DNA from: Devosia marina
GTDB taxonomy: Bacteria > Pseudomonadota > Alphaproteobacteria > Rhizobiales > Devosiaceae
Length of the DNA: 64,000 nt
Reading direction: 5' to 3'
NCBI RefSeq assembly: GCF_009758415.1
Contig: NZ_WQRF01000003.1
Location: forward strand, 419,148-483,147
The position numbers and the translations under genes were made by a program. Below are positions 38,277 to 47,012 of the stretch, in pieces (position 1 is the first letter of the stretch; each line of letters opens with the position of its first letter). The notes under the pieces are model-generated. The model was not told the origin of the DNA. It did not search any database and saw nothing but the letters and a program-made list of their open reading frames with translations.

Positions 38277-38594
38277 ATGGCCTTCCTGCTGTTTTTCGGC
38301 GCTGCCATCTTTGAAATCGGCGGCTGCTACCTGATCTGGCTGGCCATGCGCCATGGCCAGCCCTGGCTCTGGGTGCCGGCATTGTTGGCTTTGGGCCTAT
38401 TCGGCGTTCTGCTCTCGCTGGCCGGCACAGACAGTGCCGGACGCATCTTCTCCATTTATGGCGGCATCTATATCGTGGCGTCAGTCGCCTTCATGTCGGG
38501 GTTTGAAGGCATCCGCCCGGATCGCTGGGATCTGCTCGGCGTAAGCCTGGCCCTGGCGGGGGCTTCAGTCATCTATTTTGCGCCGCGCGGCTGA
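38277..38594 (+). CDS. YnfA/UPF0060 family small membrane protein
   Basis: A 105-residue inner-membrane protein with four hydrophobic segments. It has the UPF0060 pattern LLFFGAAIFEIGGCYLIWLA and GRIFSIYGGIYIVASVAFM, and ends ASVIYFAPRG. The family is related to small multidrug-resistance exporters. It begins 18 bases after the YciI gene. Confidence 0.92.
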   Translation: MAFLLFFGAAIFEIGGCYLIWLAMRHGQPWLWVPALLALGLFGVLLSLAGTDSAGRIFSIYGGIYIVASVAFMSGFEGIRPDRWDLLGVSLALAGASVIYFAPRG

Positions 38595-38599
38595 ACCGG

Positions 38600-39121
38600 T
38601 CAGTCGGCCCGCCCGAAGGCAGCCTTGAGTCGAGAGAGCTGATCGGCCACGCCATTGATCCGGCCTGGCGTCCTCTCGGGAAGATCGCCCTTCTCAAGCG
38701 CATCCAGCTGCATCACGCGATCAAACAGCCGGTCACCCTTGTCGATGAAATCCCTCAGGGTCTGGGGCAATTCGTCATAGCCTGGCCCACCGCGATCAGA
38801 CGGCGTTGCGGAAAACTTGACCTTTTCCTTTTCCAAGCGGGCGTTCTCGCGGGAAATTTCGCCCTCATTGACGGCCCGTTGCAACAATAACCAGGAGGCG
38901 AGCTGCATCAGGCGGGTGGTCAGGCGCATGGACTCGGTGGCGTAGAGAAACCCGGCCTCGCGCGGCAGCACCCGGCTTTCGATCCGGCCCTCGGCATCGA
39001 GATAGGCGGCGACGTCCTCGATCAGCCCCATGCCGTCGCGATAGAGCGCATCGAACCCGCCCGACGCCACAATGCGCGGACCGATCGCTACTGCCTGCCA
39101 GGTCTCACCACTGTCGGCCAC
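38600..39121 (-). CDS. rcdA: RcdA (DUF1465), regulator of CtrA degradation
   Basis: A 173-residue helical protein of the DUF1465 family. The segment YATESMRLTTRLMQLASWLL (about 60-79) followed by QRAVNEGEIS is characteristic of RcdA, the adaptor that helps ClpXP degrade the master cell-cycle regulator CtrA in Caulobacter. The C-terminal tail is less conserved. The ATG is preceded by ACGGAGGA. A perfect CtrA-type box lies about 230 bases upstream, as expected for a gene under CtrA control. The assignment rests on recognising the family, not on a computed alignment. Confidence 0.82.
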   Translation of the reverse strand: MADSGETWQAVAIGPRIVASGGFDALYRDGMGLIEDVAAYLDAEGRIESRVLPREAGFLYATESMRLTTRLMQLASWLLLQRAVNEGEISRENARLEKEKVKFSATPSDRGGPGYDELPQTLRDFIDKGDRLFDRVMQLDALEKGDLPERTPGRINGVADQLSRLKAAFGRAD

Positions 39122-39401
39122 GCAAAATCCTCCGTTAGGTCATGCTACTCCCAAGCCAGTTGGGGGTCACCCATGCGGTCGCAGTATTGTTAATTTTGTG
39201 GTTGAAGCGTGACGCGCCAAACCAGAGCCTGAAAAAGAAAAAGAGCCGCAAGTGTGCAGCTCTCGAAGTTAACAGGGAGGCGTCAAACAGAGGGAGAAAC
39301 CACTCTGAAAAATCCAGAACAAATCTGAATAATGAGACGTTACCGCCCAAAACTTAATTTGCGCTTAACAGGGAGCGATTTCTTAACCCTGCTCTTTGAC
39401 C
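39122..39401. other. AT-rich region upstream of rcdA
   Basis: 280 bases, AT-richer than neighbours, with no supported gene; short frames in both directions (39142-39357) have lysine- or phenylalanine-rich composition that follows the base bias. It contains the CtrA-type box at 39354-39368 and a second half-site TTAACC at 39383. Confidence 0.6.
39354..39368. promoter_or_regulatory. CtrA-type binding site upstream of rcdA
   Basis: TTAA-N7-TTAAC (TTAATTTGCGCTTAAC) fits the full CtrA consensus. The nearest gene it could control is rcdA on the minus strand. Confidence 0.6.
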
Positions 39402-39611
39402 TTACCGCAACCCTGTTGGCGGGTGGTCGAGCAGGGTCCGCCCGGTCAGCGTGATAATCGGCTGGTCCCCTGCCAGCTCGACCCAGCCCTTGGCGCAGAG
39501 TGGCGCCATATCGCTGCCCCTGGCCACCGGCTCACCGCGCGCCAGCGCACTGAGCGAGGCCAGTTCCACCGCCTTGACGCCTTCCAAGATCATGTCGTCC
39601 TGTCGCACCAT
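39402..39611 (-). CDS. Small hypothetical protein (69 residues)
   Basis: Starts MVRQDDMILEGVKAVELASL and continues with ALARGEPVARGSDMAPLCAK and GWVELAGDQPIITLTGRTLL. The pattern (helices, then a short beta-wing ending in a hydrophobic strand) resembles small winged-helix-like alphaproteobacterial proteins, but I do not recognise a family. The ATG at 39611 has GGAGGAGC upstream; a longer in-frame version reads as noise. It lies downstream of another small gene in the same direction. Confidence 0.6.
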   Translation of the reverse strand: MVRQDDMILEGVKAVELASLSALARGEPVARGSDMAPLCAKGWVELAGDQPIITLTGRTLLDHPPTGLR

Positions 39612-39648
39612 TCTTCCAGCTCCTCCGTGGATGGCAGCGAAATGCAGA

Positions 39649-39885
39649 CTAGAACCCGCCCTTGTCCATTGGCCAAAGGTCGGATCGACGATGCCGCGCC
39701 ATCTGCATTTGGCGCATGAACACCTGCAGCGGCTCGGCAAGCCAGGCTCGCTCCAAAGTTGTCCGTGCCGGCTTCAGCGCCCGCACTGTTATTGTCTGCT
39801 CTGATGCCCGGGCGCGTTCGGTCTCCAGAAAATAGAGCCCGCTCAGGGTCAAAAGCAGGGCAACGCCCAAAATATTCCAGTCCAT
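39649..39885 (-). CDS. Small single-pass membrane protein, unknown
   Basis: A 78-residue protein beginning MDWNILGVALLLTLSGLYFL, a clear N-terminal membrane anchor, followed by a charged region (ETERARASEQTITVRALKPA, then RTTLERAWLAEPLQVFMRQM). The ATG at 39885 has GAAAGGA upstream. No family is recognised. It ends 37 bases before the next small gene, so both may share a transcript. Confidence 0.6.
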   Translation of the reverse strand: MDWNILGVALLLTLSGLYFLETERARASEQTITVRALKPARTTLERAWLAEPLQVFMRQMQMARHRRSDLWPMDKGGF

Positions 39886-40022
39886 TCCGCAAGTCCTTTC
39901 GTGCCGGACCAACCTGCCCGACCCCGAAAGGCGACGAAACCATAACCCTTTGTTAAGACTAACAAGGGCTCGCATCACAACGGCATCCGTCCTGAAATGG
40001 TGCCATCACGAATTGCCCCGGT

Positions 40023-40205
40023 TCAGATTTTGAACGCTGCCTCTGCGGCCCGCCGTGAATCGCCTTTGGCCGCTATTGCTTGCCTGATCCGCGCGATCTC
40101 CCCCTCCAGCAAAGCTATCCGGTCCTGCAGTTCCTCGACGGAAAGCACATCAAGTGCCATGCCGACTTCATGGCTGCTGGGCCGCTTGCGGTCTTCTTCT
40201 TCCAT
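40023..40205 (-). CDS. DUF1192 family small protein
   Basis: A 60-residue protein (MEEEDRKRPSSHEVGMALDV, then LSVEELQDRIALLEGEIARI and RQAIAAKGDSRRAAEAAFKI). The central coiled-coil and the SRRAAEAAFK end are the DUF1192 pattern, widespread in Alphaproteobacteria with no known function. The ATG at 40205 is chosen because the open frame upstream is antisense to the next gene. The two genes diverge. Confidence 0.85.
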   Translation of the reverse strand: MEEEDRKRPSSHEVGMALDVLSVEELQDRIALLEGEIARIRQAIAAKGDSRRAAEAAFKI

Positions 40206-40289
40206 TGCACGGCACTCCCACCAAATATGTTGCCATGAGTTTAGCCCAGCCATCTTGCCGGGCAAGCCGGCTTGCGCCAGCATTGGATC

Positions 40290-41312
40290 ATGAATTTGCC
40301 AGAGCACATGACCGCTGTCTCCATTGCCGAACCCGGTGGGCCGGAGGTGCTGACGCCCTGCACCAGTCCAGTCCCCCAGCCAGGCCCGGCTGAGGTGTTG
40401 ATCCGGGTCGCCGCCGCCGGAATCAATGGCCCTGACCTCGCACAAAGGCGCGGCCTCTATGCCCCGCCCCCCGGCGCCTCGCCCCTGCCGGGGCTGGAAG
40501 TGGCCGGCGACATCGTAGCGATGGGCGAAGCGGTGACGGGCTTCGCCCGGGGGGACGAGGTCATGGCGCTGACCAATGGCGGCGGCTACGCCGAATATGT
40601 TGCAGTGCCTTTTGGCCAGGTCCTGCCGCTGCCGGACAAGTGGAGCCTTGCCGAAGCGGCGGTCCTCCCTGAAACCTGGTTCACCATCACCCAGACCCTC
40701 GTCATGCGGGCGGGTCTCGAACCGGGCATGCATGTGCTGGTCCATGGCGGCGCCGGCGGCATTGGCGGTGCCGCGATCCAGATCTGTTCCATTATCGGCG
40801 CTCACGCGATTGCCGTGGTCTCGGACACGGACAAGGCCAGCTATTGCGATCGCCTTGGCTCCATCGCCACGATCGACCGCACCAGGGAGAACATTGTTGA
40901 CCGGGTCATGGCCTTGACTGATGGACATGGCGCCGACCGGGTTGTCGATCTCATCGGCGGCGCCCTGGCGGCGGTCAATATCGCCGCATCGGCCCGTGGC
41001 GGCCATATCGTCCAGGTCTCGACCCTGGAAGGCGCCACGGCAAATGTGCCCCTGCGCACCATGATGGCCAGGGACCTGACCCTGTCCGGCTCGACATTGC
41101 GACCGCAGACTGCGGCGACCAAGGCCGCCATTGCCGCCCATATCCGCGACAACTTTCTGGCGTCCTTATCCGCCCCCGGCTGGATCAAGCCCGAGATCAC
41201 CACCTTTCGGCTGGCCGAAGCTGCACGCGCCCACGCGGAAATGGAAAGCCGGCGCCATCGCGGCAAACTGATCCTGCTCACGCCATTCGGGGCAGCAGAA
41301 CCGGCCAGTTAG
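40290..41312 (+). CDS. Zinc-independent quinone oxidoreductase-like MDR protein
   Basis: A 340-residue NAD(P)H:quinone oxidoreductase of the medium-chain reductase superfamily (TIGR02824-like). The N-terminal GroES-like domain has VRVAAAGINGPDLAQRRG-type sequence (about 40-55) and PLPGLEVAGDIVAMGE. The Rossmann motif HGGAGGIGGAAIQIC lies at about 151-165. No structural-zinc cysteines are seen, so it is the zinc-free type. The ATG at 40290 is chosen; ATG 40308 is also possible. It reduces quinones or enones with NADPH. Confidence 0.85.
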   Translation: MNLPEHMTAVSIAEPGGPEVLTPCTSPVPQPGPAEVLIRVAAAGINGPDLAQRRGLYAPPPGASPLPGLEVAGDIVAMGEAVTGFARGDEVMALTNGGGYAEYVAVPFGQVLPLPDKWSLAEAAVLPETWFTITQTLVMRAGLEPGMHVLVHGGAGGIGGAAIQICSIIGAHAIAVVSDTDKASYCDRLGSIATIDRTRENIVDRVMALTDGHGADRVVDLIGGALAAVNIAASARGGHIVQVSTLEGATANVPLRTMMARDLTLSGSTLRPQTAATKAAIAAHIRDNFLASLSAPGWIKPEITTFRLAEAARAHAEMESRRHRGKLILLTPFGAAEPAS

Positions 41313-41315
41313 CCG

Positions 41316-41343
41316 TTGCGATCAGGTGGCATTTTCCCTATAT
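41316..41343 (+). promoter_or_regulatory. Probable sigma-70 promoter of trcR
   Basis: TTGCGA (41316-41321), a 16-base spacer and CTATAT (41338-41343) fit the alphaproteobacterial housekeeping consensus. The -10 is about 85 bases before the trcR ATG. Confidence 0.45.
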
Positions 41344-41427
41344 TAGCGCGCAGTTCCCCTCAGCATTTGGCCAAGAGGCGGAGCGGCCCGGAGGAAGACC
41401 GGCCGCGCCAGCAGGAGAAGTTTAACC

Positions 41428-42159
41428 ATGTCCCAGTCCCTTCTGATGCCCAAGGCGACCGCCGTGTGGCTTGTGGACAATACCGCCCTCTCGTTCGAAC
41501 AGATTGCCGCCTTCTGCACGCTGCATCCGCTCGAAGTCCAGGGCATTGCCGATGGCGACGTGGCCAGCGGCATCATGGGCGTGAACCCGGTGCAGAACGG
41601 CCAGTTGACGCGCGAAGAGATCGAAAAGGCAGAGGCCGATCCGAACTATCGCATGAAGGTGTCCGAGCCCAAGGTTCGCGTTGCCGCCGTCAAGCGCAAG
41701 GGCCCGCGCTACACCCCGATTTCGCGCCGCAATGAGCGTCCCAACGCCATCAAATGGCTGGTGCGCAACCACCCCGAGCTCAAGGACGCACAGATCATGC
41801 GCCTGGTCGGCACCACCAAGTCGACCATCGAATCGGTGCGCGAAAACACGCACTGGAACGCCGCCAATCTGACCGCCATGGACCCGGTGACGCTGGGCCT
41901 GTGCAGCCAGATCGATCTCGACCTTGAGGTCAAGCGCGCCTCCAAGGATGCCCCGGCCCAGGCCGAGCTCAATGAAGGCACCACGCTGATGACCGCCGAG
42001 GAAGCCCTGGCCCGCGCCACGGCCCGTCAGTCGAGCGATGGCGAAGGCGGCTTTGACGGCGATCATTCCGGGCACTCCGCGTCCCAGCGCGAAGAAGAGC
42101 TGGACGCCGATTCAGTCTTTGCCAAGCTCAAGTCGATCAAGACCGACAACGACGAATAG
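41428..42159 (+). CDS. trcR: DUF1013 cell-cycle transcriptional regulator TrcR
   Basis: A 243-residue DNA-binding protein of the DUF1013 family. It opens MSQSLLMPKATAVWLVDNTA, and has a helix-turn-helix-like LSFEQIAAFCTLHPLEVQGI (about 21-40) and a second one at about 108-133 (WLVRNHPELKDAQIMRLVGT). The C-terminal region is acidic and Ser/His-rich. TrcR homologues are conserved across Alphaproteobacteria and linked to cell-cycle transcription. The location near rcdA is notable. GGAGAAG precedes the ATG. Confidence 0.88.
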   Translation: MSQSLLMPKATAVWLVDNTALSFEQIAAFCTLHPLEVQGIADGDVASGIMGVNPVQNGQLTREEIEKAEADPNYRMKVSEPKVRVAAVKRKGPRYTPISRRNERPNAIKWLVRNHPELKDAQIMRLVGTTKSTIESVRENTHWNAANLTAMDPVTLGLCSQIDLDLEVKRASKDAPAQAELNEGTTLMTAEEALARATARQSSDGEGGFDGDHSGHSASQREEELDADSVFAKLKSIKTDNDE

Positions 42160-42177
42160 ACAAGAAAGGCCAGCAGG

Positions 42178-44058
42178 GTGGAAGACAATTTGCTGCTGGC
42201 CATCTTTGCCCTGCTCGCCGCCAGCGCGGCCCTGGTGCCGCTGGCCAAGGCATCCGGCCTTGGTACCGTGCTGGGCTATCTGGCCGCCGGCATCCTTATC
42301 GGCCCCTATGGCCTGGGCCTGCTGACCGACACCGACACCATCCGTCACATCTCCGAATTCGGCATCGTCGTGATGCTGTTCCTGATCGGGCTAGACCTGC
42401 AGCCGCGCGAAGTCTGGCGCATGCGCAATAAGGTGCTCGGCCTTGGCCTGCCGCAGATGGTCCTGACGGCCATCGCCGTGACGCTTATCGTCCAGCTCTT
42501 CGGCTTTGCGCTCAATACCGCGATCATCGTGGGCATGGCCTTTGCCATGAGCTCAACCGCCATCGCCATGCAGACCGCCGAACAGCGCGACATCACCCGC
42601 ACCGATGCCGGACGGGCCAGTCTCGCCGTGCTGCTGGTGCAGGACGTGGCGGTTATTCCCATTCTCGCCATCGTGCCGATCCTGGCCCTTACTGGCTCTG
42701 GCATCAGCCTTGAAGCTGAAATCACCGAGGCGGTTTCCGAGGTCGAGAATCCCATCTTCTGGCAGACCTCGGCCCTGCTGCTGGCGACCTTTGCCGCGGC
42801 CATCATTGGTGGCCGCTATGTGGTTCGGCCGCTGCTCTCCTTCGTCGCCCGCACAGCCGTACGCGAGGCCTTCACCGCCCTGGCTCTGGCGCTGGTCGTG
42901 GGCGCCGCGCTTGCCACCCAGGCCCTGGGCCTGTCACCAGCGCTTGGAGCCTTTATCGGCGGTGTGCTGCTGGCCGATAGCGAATATCGCCATGAGCTGG
43001 AAAGCAATTTGCAGCCCTTCAAGGGCTTGCTGCTCGGCCTGTTCTTTGTTTCGGTCGGCATGTCGATCGCCTTTGCTGAATTTCTCGAAACCCCTTGGCT
43101 GATCGCGGCCCTGGTGCTGATCGTCATCGCGGTCAAATTCGCTATTCTTTATGGGCTCTGCACCCTGTTCCGGATGACGCGGCCCGACCGGCTGCTGGTG
43201 GCGGTCCTGTTGAGCCAGGCCGGCGAATTTGCCTTCGTGGTACTGCAATTTGCCTTCAATCGCGATGTCCTGGCCGAGGACGCCTATACCCTCTTCACCG
43301 TCGTGGTTGCTCTATCCATGGCCACCACGCCGCTCCTGCTGCTCGGCTTTGACAAGCTGATCGCGCCCCGCCTCGATGCGCGCAACAAGCGTGCCGACCG
43401 CGATCCCGATACGGTGGAAAAGCATCGGCGCATCGTCGTGCTCGGCTATGGGCGCTTTGGCCAGATCATCACCCGCATGCTGCGCCGCCATGGCTACGAT
43501 ATGACGCTGATCGACGACGATGCGGCCCAGATCGAGCTGGTACGCCGCTTTGGGATCAAGGTCTATTATGGCGATGCCTCACGCTCTGATCTGCTGCATG
43601 CGGCCGGTGTCGGCCACGCCGAACTGGTTATAATCGCCGTAGGCGGTTCGGACCGCATCCTGCAGGTGGCCCGCAATGTCCGCCGTCATTTCCCTGATGT
43701 CGCCATTGCCGCTCGCGCCACCGACCGGGAGCATGCCCACGCCCTGATGGACTTGGACATAACCCTGTTCGAGCGGGAGACCTTCCATTCGGCGCTGCAT
43801 TTGGGCCGACGCGTCCTGGTTCATCTCGGCCATGACGATGCCAAGGCCGAACAACTGGCCCGTGAGTTCTACGAGCGCGATCAGGAACTGCTTGATCAGG
43901 CCTTTGCACTGCGCGGCGATCGCGAAGCCTATTGGGGCATGGCGCGCCAGTCCATGACCCTGCTTGACGAAGCCATGCAGGCGGACGAGCCAGAAGGCCC
44001 AAAGGACGTCAAGACGCCGCGCAAACTTGACAAATCACGCCTGCCAAGGTCCGGTTAG
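42178..44058 (+). CDS. CPA2-family monovalent cation/proton antiporter (KefB/KefC type)
   Basis: A 626-residue membrane protein. The N-terminal 380 residues hold about twelve membrane segments with the Na/H exchanger motif GLDLQPREVWRMRNKVLGLG and AMSSTAIAMQTAEQRD. A cytoplasmic RCK/TrkA-N domain follows (about 418-535: RIVVLGYGRFGQIITRMLRR with a GxGxxG NAD site). The C-terminal tail is charged. It probably exports K+ in exchange for H+ under NAD(H) or glutathione control. The start is GTG with AAAGG seven bases upstream, 18 bases after trcR. Confidence 0.9.
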   Translation: MEDNLLLAIFALLAASAALVPLAKASGLGTVLGYLAAGILIGPYGLGLLTDTDTIRHISEFGIVVMLFLIGLDLQPREVWRMRNKVLGLGLPQMVLTAIAVTLIVQLFGFALNTAIIVGMAFAMSSTAIAMQTAEQRDITRTDAGRASLAVLLVQDVAVIPILAIVPILALTGSGISLEAEITEAVSEVENPIFWQTSALLLATFAAAIIGGRYVVRPLLSFVARTAVREAFTALALALVVGAALATQALGLSPALGAFIGGVLLADSEYRHELESNLQPFKGLLLGLFFVSVGMSIAFAEFLETPWLIAALVLIVIAVKFAILYGLCTLFRMTRPDRLLVAVLLSQAGEFAFVVLQFAFNRDVLAEDAYTLFTVVVALSMATTPLLLLGFDKLIAPRLDARNKRADRDPDTVEKHRRIVVLGYGRFGQIITRMLRRHGYDMTLIDDDAAQIELVRRFGIKVYYGDASRSDLLHAAGVGHAELVIIAVGGSDRILQVARNVRRHFPDVAIAARATDREHAHALMDLDITLFERETFHSALHLGRRVLVHLGHDDAKAEQLAREFYERDQELLDQAFALRGDREAYWGMARQSMTLLDEAMQADEPEGPKDVKTPRKLDKSRLPRSG

Positions 44059-44088
44059 GCCGACTTCCCGCCGGACTAAAATAAATCC

Positions 44089-44853
44089 ATGATCGATCCA
44101 GTTTTTGTCACGATCGCCGTGATCGCGGTGCTTGTCGTCGGCCTGTCCAAGGCCGGCCTGCTCGGCGGCCTTGGCGTTGTCGGCGTTCCCCTGCTCACCT
44201 TGGTCATGGCCCCGCGCGAGGCCGCGGGCATGATGTTGCCGGTCCTGCTCTGCATGGATGCGGTGGCCATCTGGATGTATCGCAAGGAGTGCGACTGGAG
44301 CCTGATCCGGATCATGCTGCCCGGCGCCGCCGTCGGCACGCTGCTGGGCTGGGCATTCTGGGCGGTAGTCAGCGATTCCGCCGTGCTGCTGATGGTGGGC
44401 GTGGTCACCTTGCTGTTCGTGCTCGATGCCATCTTGCCGCTGCGCAAGAAGCTTGAGGGCCTGCCGCCATCCAAGCCCTGGGGCGTTTTCTGGGGCGGCA
44501 TTGCCGGGTTCACGAGCTTTATTTCTCACACCGGCGGTCCGCCATTCCAGATCTATACGCTACCGCGACGACTGCCCCCGGCGGTCTATGCCGGCACCAC
44601 CGCCTTCTTCTTTGCCATCGTCAATACCGCCAAGCTGGTGCCCTATTACTTCCTCGGCCAGCTCAACGCCCAGAACCTGACCCTGTCGGCGGCTTTGGCC
44701 CCGGTCGGCCTGATCGGGGTTTGCATCGGCGTCTACCTGGTGCGCCGCATCGACGCCAAGCTCTTTTACCGCATCGCCTACTGGCTGGTGTTCCTCCTCG
44801 CCCTGAAACTGGTTTGGGACGGTGTCACCGGATTAATGGCGGGGCACGGCTGA
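44089..44853 (+). CDS. TauE/SafE family sulfite exporter-like permease
   Basis: A 254-residue inner-membrane protein with about eight hydrophobic segments and the TauE/SafE pattern. The first repeat is GLSKAGLLGGLGVVGVPLLT and the second GGIAGFTSFISHTGGPPFQI. Members export sulfite, sulfoacetate or related organic anions. It begins 30 bases after the antiporter gene; nothing near it points to a particular substrate. Confidence 0.88.
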   Translation: MIDPVFVTIAVIAVLVVGLSKAGLLGGLGVVGVPLLTLVMAPREAAGMMLPVLLCMDAVAIWMYRKECDWSLIRIMLPGAAVGTLLGWAFWAVVSDSAVLLMVGVVTLLFVLDAILPLRKKLEGLPPSKPWGVFWGGIAGFTSFISHTGGPPFQIYTLPRRLPPAVYAGTTAFFFAIVNTAKLVPYYFLGQLNAQNLTLSAALAPVGLIGVCIGVYLVRRIDAKLFYRIAYWLVFLLALKLVWDGVTGLMAGHG

Positions 44854-44929
44854 GCCCCACTGCTACAGCCTTCACAGCCGGACACCTGCTCGTTAAGGTC
44901 CGGACCGAAACAGTTTTCCGGAGTCCTTC

Positions 44930-46732
44930 ATGTCCGCTGCCGCTCAAAAAGGCCACAATCAGTTCGGCAACCTGCCCGTCTGGGACCTCAACGATCTCTA
45001 TCCCGGCAAGGACAGCCCCGAATTCAAGGCGGCGATGGACCAGGCCAAGACCCTGGCCGCTGATTTCGAGGCCAAGTACAAGGGCAAGCTGGCCGAGCTG
45101 ACCAAGTCCGGCCGTCTGATCGAGGCGATCAAGGACAGAGAGACGCTGGGCGATCTCACCGGCCGCATCGGCTCGTTTGCCTTCCTGCAATATGCGCAGA
45201 AATCGACCGACCCGGACCGCGCCAAATTCATGGGCGACACCAATGAGGCGCTGACCAATCTTTCGACGCGTGTGCTGTTTTTCGAGCTTGAGCTCAACCG
45301 CATTGCCGATGCCGATCTGGATGCCGCGCTCGACAAAGATTCCGAACTGGCCCGCTACAGGACCTGGTTCGCCGATCTGCGCAAGGCCAAGCCCTACCAG
45401 CTCGACGACAAGCTCGAGGAGCTGTTCCACGACAAGTCGGTCACTGCCTATTCGGCCTGGAACCGCCTGTTTGACGAGACGCTGTCGAGCCTTGAATTCG
45501 CGGTGGACGGGGAAACGCTCAACCTCGAATCCACCCTGCATCTGCTCTCCGAAAAGGATGAGACAAAGCGCGAAGCCGCCTTCAAGGCCCTGGCTACCAC
45601 GCTCAAGGCCAATGGGCGCCTGTTCACCCACATCACCAATGTCCTGGCCAAGGACAAGGAAATCTCCGACCGATGGCGCGGCTACCAGGACATTGCCGAT
45701 AGCCGCCATATGGCCAATTCGGTCGAACGCGAAGTGGTCGATGCGCTGCAGGCCGCTGTCGAGGACGCCTATCCGCGGCTTTCGCACCGCTACTACAAGA
45801 TGAAGGCGAAATGGTTCGGCAAGGACAAGCTCAATGCCTGGGACCGCAATGCGCCCCTGCCCACCAGCGACGAGCGCATCTGGGACTGGGACACGGCGGT
45901 CACCACCGTGCTGGACGCCTATGGCCGCTTCTCCCCGGAACTGGCGGAAGTAGCAAAACCCTTCTTCAATTCAGGTTGGATCGACGCGCCGACCGGCAAT
46001 GGCAAGCTATCGGGCGCCTTTGCGCACCCGACCGTCCCCAGCGCCCACCCCTATCTGATGCTGAACTATCTCGGGCGCACCCGGGATATCATGACGCTGG
46101 CCCACGAATTGGGACATGGCGTGCACCAGCGCCTGGCGGCGGCACAAGGCCCGATCCTGGCCAATACGCCCCTGACCCTGGCTGAAACCGCCTCGGTTTT
46201 TGGCGAAATGCTGACCTTCCGCGCCCTGCTCGACAAGACCACCAATCCAAAGCAGCGCTTTGCCCTGCTCTCGGGCAAGGTCGAGGACATGCTCAACACC
46301 GTCGTGCGCCAGATCGCCTTTTATGCCTTTGAACGCAAGGTGCACACCGCCCGCCGCCAGGGCGAATTGCGCACCGAGGAGATCAACGCCCTATGGCTCG
46401 AAGTACAGGCCGAGTCTCTGGGCGAGGGCATTGTTGCCAATGAAGGCTACGAAACCTTCTGGGCCTATATCCCCCATTTCATCCACTCGCCATTCTATGT
46501 CTACGCCTATGCCTTCGGCGACTGCCTTGTGAACTCGCTTTACGCACAGTATGAGAAGGCCAGTGATGGCTTTGCGGAGCGCTATTTTGAGCTTCTCAAG
46601 GCCGGGGGCAGCAAGCATCATTCCGAACTACTCGCGCCGTTCGGGCTCGATGCCAAAGATCCCCAATTCTGGTCGCTCGGCCTGTCCATGATCGAGCGGC
46701 TGATTGACGAGCTGGAAGCCACCGCGCCCTGA
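44930..46732 (+). CDS. pepF: M3 family oligoendopeptidase F
   Basis: A 600-residue cytoplasmic zinc metallopeptidase that trims short peptides. The HExxH motif is H392-E393-L-G-H396, and the third ligand glutamate lies in LAETASVFGEMLTF (about 421-434). The N-terminal helical region (about 110-230, oligopeptidase F N-domain) and the C-terminal FWAYIPHFIHSPFYVYAYAFG are characteristic. Length matches the PepF family. It stands alone between the TauE-like gene and the cytochrome oxidase small subunit. Confidence 0.93.
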   Translation: MSAAAQKGHNQFGNLPVWDLNDLYPGKDSPEFKAAMDQAKTLAADFEAKYKGKLAELTKSGRLIEAIKDRETLGDLTGRIGSFAFLQYAQKSTDPDRAKFMGDTNEALTNLSTRVLFFELELNRIADADLDAALDKDSELARYRTWFADLRKAKPYQLDDKLEELFHDKSVTAYSAWNRLFDETLSSLEFAVDGETLNLESTLHLLSEKDETKREAAFKALATTLKANGRLFTHITNVLAKDKEISDRWRGYQDIADSRHMANSVEREVVDALQAAVEDAYPRLSHRYYKMKAKWFGKDKLNAWDRNAPLPTSDERIWDWDTAVTTVLDAYGRFSPELAEVAKPFFNSGWIDAPTGNGKLSGAFAHPTVPSAHPYLMLNYLGRTRDIMTLAHELGHGVHQRLAAAQGPILANTPLTLAETASVFGEMLTFRALLDKTTNPKQRFALLSGKVEDMLNTVVRQIAFYAFERKVHTARRQGELRTEEINALWLEVQAESLGEGIVANEGYETFWAYIPHFIHSPFYVYAYAFGDCLVNSLYAQYEKASDGFAERYFELLKAGGSKHHSELLAPFGLDAKDPQFWSLGLSMIERLIDELEATAP

Positions 46733-46782
46733 GTGGGACTTTCGGCGTAACACGAATAGACGACTATACTTTCGAGGACCCA

Positions 46783-46947
46783 ATGGCCAAAACCCGCCCC
46801 GAACACCACCCCGAGCCGGTACTGGAATCTGGTATGGACTACGCCGAACACGAGAAGACCTATAATGGCTTCATCACCGGCGTGAAGTGGTCCGTTTACG
46901 GAACGGCGGTGCTGATGATCATCCTCTATTTCGTGATCAATCCCTGA
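46783..46947 (+). CDS. aa3-type cytochrome c oxidase subunit IV
   Basis: A 54-residue protein (ATG 46783, TGA 46945-46947). The conserved segment MDYAEHEKTYNGFITGVKWS (about 18-37) followed by one membrane helix (about 38-52, ending YFVINP) is the aa3 oxidase subunit IV domain found in Alphaproteobacteria. It lies 65 bases before pntAA and away from the other oxidase genes, which is a common arrangement. The subunit packs against the CoxI/CoxII/CoxIII core and is not catalytic. Confidence 0.88.
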   Translation: MAKTRPEHHPEPVLESGMDYAEHEKTYNGFITGVKWSVYGTAVLMIILYFVINP

Positions 46948-47012
46948 TCGCCGAATAACCCGCAGGCACACGAAACGCGCCTGCCCCCGGGCAGGTGGGC
47001 AGGAGAGTTTCC

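Noticed and set aside
39142..39357. Overlapping short frames on both strands upstream of rcdA
   Set aside because: AT-rich, Lys- or Phe-rich translations that follow base composition; no ribosome-binding sites of note.
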